From Microbulbifer agarilyticus (GTDB taxonomy: Bacteria > Pseudomonadota > Gammaproteobacteria > Pseudomonadales > Cellvibrionaceae): a stretch of 64,000 nt of DNA. A program made the translations under genes and the position numbers. Positions within the stretch are counted from its first letter, which is position 1. The number at the start of each line of letters is the position of its first letter. This document shows, piece by piece, positions 21,501 to 30,500 of the stretch. The notes below the pieces were generated by a model that saw only the letters and a program-made list of their open reading frames with translations, was not told the DNA's origin and searched no databases. The stretch spans positions 186,001 through 250,000 of the forward strand of contig NZ_JAIUZM010000005.1 of assembly GCF_020171345.1 (NCBI RefSeq), given 5' to 3'.

Positions 21501-24500
21501 CCGCATCTCTCGAGCGATGATATTGCCGCGATCGAAGAAGAGAGTGGCTCAACCATCGAGGCCTCCACTGCCCCGAGCACCAGTACCACGACCGAATCCG
21601 GTAATTCGCTGAAGATTGGTGGCGAGAGTGTGGTGGCCGCGCGTATTTCCGGCGGTGACATCGATGTGGATACTCTGGATGTCGACGCCCAGACTTTGCT
21701 GTTTACCTATCAGGGGCTAGGTGCAGTTGCATTGGGTAGCGGTGCCATCTCCGGTGCCGTGGGTGTTACCCGTCTGTACGACATGACCATTGCCACCGTG
21801 GACACCGATCTCACCGCCAACGACGTAACCGTTGATGCGCAGGTGATGGATGTATCCGATGATGACGCCGCGGGCGAAATGAAATCCTGGGTGATCAGCG
21901 GCGGCGGTACCGGTATTACCGTGAACTATAACGATGTGCGCAGTGAGCTGCGCACCGTTGCCGGGGTGTCGTCTGCGACCGGTGACAGCACTGGTGATAT
22001 TTCCGTTTCCGCACGCGATACCACCGAGCTACGCGTGGGCGACCTGGATGCCGGCAAACCGTCCGATCCAACCGAAGGTTCCCTGAGTGTCACCATTGGC
22101 GCCGGCGCGATTGGCGTGTCCATTGGCTTTGCAGAAAAGAACAGTGATGTGGATGCCTGGCTGGGTGAGGCCGGCAAAGCCATCAGCGGTTACAACACGG
22201 TCGAGCTCGATGCCTATTCTGCAGGCCTGGTGAAAACCAGTGCCTTTGCCCTGGCCGGCGGTTTGCTCGCTGGTGTTCAGGGCGTAGTGACCGATGCCCG
22301 GGACGAATCCAATGTTAATGCCACCGTACACGGCACCATTGATGCCGATTCCGCGGTGAATATCGACGCCCAGGCGACCCCGGAAGTCTTCTCCCGTGCC
22401 TACGGTGTTACCGTTGCTGCCGGCGGTGCCATGGGTGGCTCCTTCTCCTATGCCATCGCGGACACCAAGGCGGTGGCTGAAGTTGGCGATGGTACCTACT
22501 TTACCGGGAATGCGGATGTAAATGTTCGCGCCGAAACCGGTGATGGTTCCAATGACGATTACGTCAGCGCCGATGCCAATGCATTTGCCGCATCCGGTGG
22601 TTTGCTGGCCGGCGTGGCCGGTTCCGAAGCGCTCGCAGAAAATAGCTCGCAAGCTGTAGCCAAAGTCGGCGACGGCGTACGTATCCCAGACAACGACTTC
22701 GGCGTTTATGCACGCAACACCGCGGTGCAATATGCCGATGCGGATGGTTACTTCGTTGGCCTGTTTGCCGGTGGCTTTAACTGGTCTACCGCTGAGTCTA
22801 GTACTTCCGCACGCGTAGAGTATGGCAGCAACCCGATCTCCAACGCGGTGCTGCGCACTGGCGACTTTATTCTTGACGCCTACAACTACGACGAAAACCA
22901 GAGCTTCACGACCGCCGGTGGTGGTGGTTACTACGCGGCCTCCGCGGCGGTTTCCAACGCGAACAGCTATAACAATTCGAACGCTAACAAGTCCGCGAGT
23001 GTTGAGATCGCAGACTGGGCTTCCGGTTACACCGCGGTGCCGGTAATGGGCGGCGAGGTGCGTCTGTCTGCTGCGCATGAAAGCCAGTTCTTCTCCGGTG
23101 TTGACTCGACTACAGTTTCGGTGGTGGGTGGCTCCGGTGCGGAAGCCAGCTCCGATATCGACAACGATGTTGAAGTGACTCTGGGCAACAACGTCAGCTT
23201 CGAAGCGCTGCAAATCGAAATCGAAGCCGACAACAGTGCATTGCAAATTCAGGACCCCGCGGAGTCCGGCTTCTCAACCAGTATTAATGCTGGCGCCGGT
23301 GGTGCAGCCAACGGTTCCGCAGGTCTGTCGTACCAGGATCTTACCGGCGTCGAAGCGGCGGTGACCATTGGTAACAATGCCGTGCTGGCGATCAGCGATC
23401 TGGCCTGGCTCGACAGTACTTATGACCACGGTATCGCAATCGACGCGCACACGCGTTTCTATGTATACGATGCGGCGGTACTGAAGGTGGGTGGTGCCCT
23501 GCAGGGCGCCGGTTCGGAGTCCGACGTGGACGCCACCACCAAAAACACCGTCTCTATTGGTGATGATGTGGTGCTGTACAACCCGATTGGTGAAATCGGT
23601 ATCGGTACCTACACCATTGGTTCTGCCACCGCACAGGCGGAAACCAGCGTGTGGGCCGTTGCCGGTGTGGCCGGTGGCGTATCCGATGTGAACGTCACCG
23701 TTACCAACACCGTGGATATCGGTCAGGACGTGATTATCAACGCCCTCGACAATATTGGTATCTATGCGGGCCGTGGTTCCAGCTACCTGTACGAAAACCA
23801 GCTGGTGGCCGATGCGCGCACCAATGTATACAACTGGACTGCGGTCCCGATTCCGGCGGGCAATGCTGCCGACGCCGATATTAATGTCACCAACACTGTA
23901 GTTTTCGGAGATGACATTGATCTGGGTAGCGACAGCCACGTTACCGTGGAAGCCAATGAAGGCTCTCTCTATGCCAATGCAGATGGTGTAGAGCGCAACC
24001 CCTATCTGGAACTCTTCTCCACGGAAACCACTTTCGGTTCCAACGACACCAGCAGCGATAACTCGCTGGTGTTCGAAGGTTCCGGCTCTGTGGTTGCGGG
24101 ACAGAATGCCTACCAGTGGGTGGATGTTGACGATTCCGGAAATATCACCTCTGACCTCGCGGGTTATGGCGCTGCAGGGCAACTGAGCGATAAATATTCT
24201 TCCCGTGCCAGCTTACAGGCCTACATCGATGAGCTGCAGGCGCTGGTGGACGAGTACGAGGCGTGGACCGAATCCGGCACCAGTAACGAAGGCGGTAAGA
24301 CCGACGGTAACGAAGATACCGGTGATGCCGGCAGTGGCGGCACCAGTACCGAAGTCGATACTGGTAGCTCCGGTGAAAACCCGTATACCGACGAAATCGT
24401 CGAGCTGAAGACCGAAATTGCCGCGCTTTCCGTGGTTCTGGATACGCTGTCCGAGCAGGAAAATAACGTGATCGCGGTCACGGACATCAGCGCGTCTGCC

Positions 24501-27500
24501 GGTAACGTCAGCCTGCTCGCCGACACGATAGATTTGCAGGGCGCGAACAATAATCGTCCCCAGTTTATTGCCCGTGGTGACGCCTACATCGATATCAACA
24601 ACCGCGATGACCAGCACCTGCTGGTGGGTAACCTGTACATTGCCAACCAGACCGGCGGTAATGTGTACGTTACCGGGGGCGCGTCACTGGATGAAGCCTA
24701 TATCACCGAGGAAGACAGCAGTACCACGGGTATCAGCTCCGGTATTCATATTGTCCACAACCCGGGCGGTCCTAATTACCTTAGCTCGGATGTCATCATT
24801 GACGGTGCTATTTCCAACCTGCTATCCACGGTTGATATCACTCTGGAAGAAGGCGACCTGCTGCAACAGGCGACCATCGAGGCCAACACCATCAACCTTA
24901 CGGTGGAAAATGGCAGCCTGGTAGTGGACGCAGGGGATAGCGATGTTTACTACGGTCGTGCGCCCTCATCACTAGTGAATTTTGTCGACAAGTGGAAGCC
25001 CGACGACGCCGACGATTTTGTTCAGTACTGGATCAACCACCGCTATGAAGATGATATCGATGCGGTGGGCATCGACGAATTCAACAACTGGTTCTATGCG
25101 TGTGCTACTGCACACCGGTGTACTGTGGGTGGCACCAGCTACAACGATGAGCACAGTTACTTCAATAACTCCGCGGACGATAATGCGGACTACGACAAGA
25201 TTCATGTGTTCTTTAACTGGGGCTTCAGTAACAGTCAGGAATACACAGATAGTGACCGTGTCGATCTTGAGTTCAGGACCGACAGTGATAGCCGCGGCGG
25301 TCGACACTGGAAGTTCCAGCCGGTTGAAAACAAACAGAGCAACCTGGTCCGCACCGCGAGCTACAACTCGGTGAAGAGTGATATTGGCTCACCGGGTGCC
25401 ACTATTGTTGGTGAAAAGGTTGTTATCAATGCGCGCCGGGTGGATATCAACGGCACCATCGAGGTGGGAACCGACAACAACTGGTCGGTGAGTGTGGGCA
25501 GCGGATTTGATTCAGCCATTGCCCAGTACATCAGTCTTGCAGGTCTTTCCAGTGGTGATCAGATCGAGCTGCAGCCTGGGCAAACCCTGCGCCTGAATAA
25601 CCCGGATTACATCAATGACTTTATGACGCCATTTGAAGATCGCTATATTTATATCGATCCTCAAATTTCCAAAGTTAATGGTGCCGAAAGTATTACGTTG
25701 ACCTACGATGTGGCCAGCGGTCAGTTGCTGGTGGACGACGTACCGGTTTCCGGTGGTGGCTATCTGTCGATCAATGCCAAAATTTCTTCCACCGGTGCGG
25801 ATGGAAAGATTCTGGTACGCGATGGCCTTGGTCAGATCGATATCGACAATAACTCAAACACCGAACTGGTGATCAATAGCCTGGATGCGGGCGATGACGC
25901 TGTGGGTATCGTGCGCATTACCGATCACAACTTCACCAAAAATATGAACGACGGTGGCAGTAGCAACGACTACTTTAGTCACTGGTATGTGCATAGTCCC
26001 GGCGGCCAGATTCAGGAATACGAAACCACTTCATACGCTACAAGTTATGAAGACGGAGCCTTTATCCGCTCTTCCGGCGGCACCGGCACCACTTCCAGTA
26101 CCACTTACAACCCGCTTGCAGGGCAGTTGTATTACATCCGCGAAGATGCCTCGGTCAGTCGCTCTTATACAGATTTCCCGGATGGCTACTTGGCCAAGTA
26201 CCCAAATACTGTGGGTGAGTGGCAGGGAACTGGTGCGGGCGGCGACCTGGAGTGGACGGTAGAAGAAAGCCGTTACACCACCTGTGCGGCGAATCCGGAT
26301 GTCTGTACCAACGGCACGGCCACCAACTATATTCGTCAGGAATACGATGCGGATAGTATCAATCGCTATTGGTGGGGGATCGGCTACAGCTACGACACGT
26401 ACTACGGCTCTAACTGGACCAATACCGATCCGAGTGTGTACATCCCGTATTACCTCAATATGGAAACCCACACCTATGTGAAAGCGGATCACAGCATTGG
26501 TATTTCCTTTACCGGTGTGGGTACCGGCAGCATTGATATTGATTCGGCAGCAAATGTCAGTATCAACGGCAATATCTATAACCCGCTCGGCACTACCGAC
26601 ATCAATACCAGTGGTGCCCTGAATGTCAGTGCTGGCGCGGCTTTCGATGCGGAAACCCTGCGTCTATACTCGGCAGAAGGGGATCTCGGTAGCCTGAGCG
26701 ACCCGCTGAATATCGCCACCAATACCGTCTCGCTCGATGCAAATAGCGGCTCTGTGTATTTCGATATCACCGGCAAGTCCGGCGCTGTGCAGTTGGAAAA
26801 ATTCCGTGCACTGTACGATATCGCCGGTACTGTGGATAAGGGCCTGGAAGGTGTCGGAACCGGTACCCATATTCAGGGTGATACCCTCGACCTGGTGAGT
26901 TACTCCGGTAGCATCGGATCGGCGGGTACCATCGGCACCTCGTCCACCTACGATTACATCAATATAGACGTGAATGAAGTCACTCTGGAGGCTGCCGACG
27001 ATATCGTCATCTACCAAGCATCCGGGGATCTGGCGGTGAATACTATTACCGCCAGTGAAGATGTGGTGGTCACCCTCGGTAATGGCAGCCTAGTCAATGG
27101 TATTGGCCAGAATGAAAAAACCGATGAGGAGTTGGCCTACCTGCAGACCGTTTGGGACCGTCTCGGCCTGCAGGATGCTGACGCCGGTGAGATTGCGGTT
27201 ACCGGCTACGAAAACCAGTTTACCAGCAAGTACCACACTTACTGGCTGATCAAGCAGCGTCTGAGCGATTCTTCTGAGGCGGGTTTCACCATTGACGGCG
27301 CCTTCGAAGACACCTTTATGTCCCGCTACGGCGTGTCGACAGTTGCCGAGGCAGCGCAGCTGGCGAAAGATGAATACTTCGCCCTGGAAGACTGGTTCGC
27401 AGACCAGGTCGCGGCACCGGACGTTTACGCGAATGAAGAAGATGCGATTGGCGTAGAGCAGAAAGGTACCCTGCAGGGTTACGCCTACGGCGACCTGCTG

Positions 27501-30500
27501 ACCAGCAGTTATGACGCGGACTACGCGCTGGTAATCGATGAGGCCAGCTCCTGGTATGCAGACCTGATTGAGGGCGCGCAGTGGAGTCAGAGCCAGCTGG
27601 ATATCAGTATTAACGCGGCGGCTCTGAATGCGGATGCGCAGGCAACGCTGACCAATCGCGAAGCCAACATCGTTGCCCCGAACCTCGACATTAATGTCAG
27701 TGGTGGCAGCGTGGGTGAAGACCTCGCGGATCTGGTATTCGTTATCGATCGCGATAACCCGACCATTACCGACGCGCAAAAAATTGCGCTGTTGGAAGCG
27801 GGCCCCGGCGATATCGAAACCAGTGAAAACGGTTCGCTGATTACCTTCAATGTGTCGCAAGTGGATCCGATCAAGATCGATACCACCGGTGTGCTGAATA
27901 TTGCCGCTACCGATGAGATTTACGCGGAGTCAGCCAGCGGCCTGACCTTGGGTAGTATTGTTTCTACCGACGGCAATGTACGCCTGGCGGTGAACGGCGC
28001 CATCGACGCGATCAGCGGTACCAATATTTCCGCAAACGATCTGTACCTGGCGAATACCCAGGGCGATATCGGTAGCGTAAGTAACCGCGTCCAGGTAGAC
28101 CTGGACGGTGTACTGCGCCAGGCAGGCGCAGCCAACAATTTGTACCTTACCCAAGTTGGTGGCGATTTGATTGTCGACGCGGTGAGCGCGGGTGGCATTG
28201 CAAGTCTGACCAGTAATACGGATATCCTGGGCCTGGATAGCGAAAGCGTTGTTTCCGGTAGCGCGATTCAACTGGTGGCTGGAGATGATCTGGGTAGTAA
28301 TACTCAGGCCCTGAACCTGCGTATGTCCGGTGGTGGCGATCTGGATATTACTGCGGACAACGCCTGGCTGAATATCGCCGGTACTTCCGAAGCGCGTCTG
28401 GGCGCAAGTCTGAATGGTGTTCTGAGTGTCGATGCCAGCGGTAATCTGGTGATCGACGGTGGTATCAGTGCTGCGGAGCTCGACCTATACGCTGCCGGCG
28501 ACATCCTCGACAGCGGTGCGGAGACCGTAACCGTTACCAGTCTGGCAAAACTTTCCGCAGACAATATCGATGTCGATGCAGTGACCTTTGACATTGGCAG
28601 CGGCGACTTTGATGCGACTGCAGGCGCCATGACCCTGGGCGATATCACTACCGAGGGTAATCTTGACCTACTGGCAACCGGCGCAATGCAGTTAAATGGC
28701 GATCTCGATATTGCTTATACCAATGCCTCCTCCGGTGGTGATGCGCGAATGCTGGCGGATGCCCAGAGCATTACCATGGCTGCGGGCAAATTCATTCGCA
28801 GCGAAGACGATATCCAGCTCACTGCCGTTGACAGCCTCGATCTGCAATCCTTGATTGCGGGTCGCGATATCAATCTCACCGCATTGAACCTGCTGGATAC
28901 AACGCTGGGTGATATCGATGCGGTGTATCTGCAGGCCGACAACGTCTACGTCGATGCGCGCGATGCACTGACTCTGGCTGACGTTGCTGCCTCCGGCATT
29001 ATCAATCTTGAGGGTGAAACCCTGCTGGTTACCGGCGACCTGCTTACCGGCGGTGATGTAGTGGTTACCGCCGGCAACGGCCTGGAAGTTCAGGGCGATA
29101 TTGGCAGCACGGGCAGCAAAGTTGCATCGATTAACTTGCGGTCGGGTATTGGTGGCGTAACTCTCGGTGGTAGTGCCTTCACCAGCGGCCAGTTCCTCGC
29201 GAATGCAGGCAACGACCTCTCCCTTGCTGCGATTAGCCTGATTGATGCCGCTTCAATTGATGTAACTGCGCGTGCGGTTGCTGCAAATGCGGCAAGCCAG
29301 ATGACCTCAGGCGGCTCTGCGCTGTTTACCCTGCGCGGTGGCGACAGCACTTTTGGTGAAGTAACTACCAGCACCAACCTGACACTGGATAGCGACACCA
29401 ATATTACTTTTGCCAGTGATGTGACTACTGGCAATAACCTGCGCTTGGAAACCCTGGGTGATGTGTTTGTTAGTGATGGCGTAACGCTGGATATTGGTCG
29501 TAACCTGCGTGGTATTGCGACCACCGCGTTACTGGCGCAGAGCTGGCAGATGGCGGGTTCCAGTCAGTTGCTCGTCGCGAACAATGCAGAAATTGATACC
29601 GACGGTGTACAAAGTTTCGAAACCCTGTTCGTGACGGGTAACCTGACGCAGCGCGCCGGTGATGACGTTACTTTCGATGCGAATACCAATATTGGCGGTC
29701 GCTTGCACCTGACCGGTGGTGCGGGCCTGTTCCTCGTCGGTGACTTGAACGTTGGCACCGCATCGACTTCTGACATGACATTGCTGCTGGATGGCTCGGT
29801 TGTACAGTCCGCCGGTCAAACCAGCAGTGCCAGCGGTGCGATCAGTGCTGAAGCGCTTGCCTGGGCCGCGGCCGCAAACAGTGCGCTGCAAATTGGCGCT
29901 GGCGCTTCGTTTGAATTTACCTCATCAAGCTCTGCAAGCAGCTTCGGGTTGCTTACCAGTGGGGGTGACCTTTCTATCGATAGCGCTGGTGATATCGACT
30001 TCCTGAACGATGTTACCGTCGGTTCGAATGTTTCCGGTGCAAACCTGCTGTTGAATGTCGATGGCGATGTGTCTCTCGCCGACGCGGCAACATTGCTGAC
30101 TTATGGCAATTGGCAAGGTATTGCCGAAGTCTCCGCACGTGTTGGTAGCTTGACTGCTGGCAGCGGCAGCCTGGTCGATACCCGTGATGCGATGAATGTG
30201 GTTGCTCAGCAGGGCATTGATTTCGCCCAGTTGAATGTAACCAATAGCGCGCTGTTGAGTGCAGGCGGCGATATCCAGTTTAGTGAAACGGCCGATTTCG
30301 GTAGCTTCCTGACCATTGCCGACGGAAATCACTTGAATCTTGTCGGTGATGTCACTGTTGGCTCTGCGGGTACCGCAAATGCGGACCTCACTTTGCGCGG
30401 TGACGTTACCCAGTCCGCCGGCCAGCAGTTCACCATCGGCAACGATCTCACCGCTTCCGCCAACAGCTGGAGCATGGGCGACAACGCCCTGCTGCAGGTC

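Noticed and set aside
18189-21506. Antisense open frame of 1105 codons opposite the adhesin gene
   Set aside because: It lies fully inside tpsA, has no recognisable domain, and is rich in residues expected from reverse reading of Gly/Ala/Asp codons. Other long antisense frames (13065-15659, 22029-23246, 29925-31109) arise the same way.
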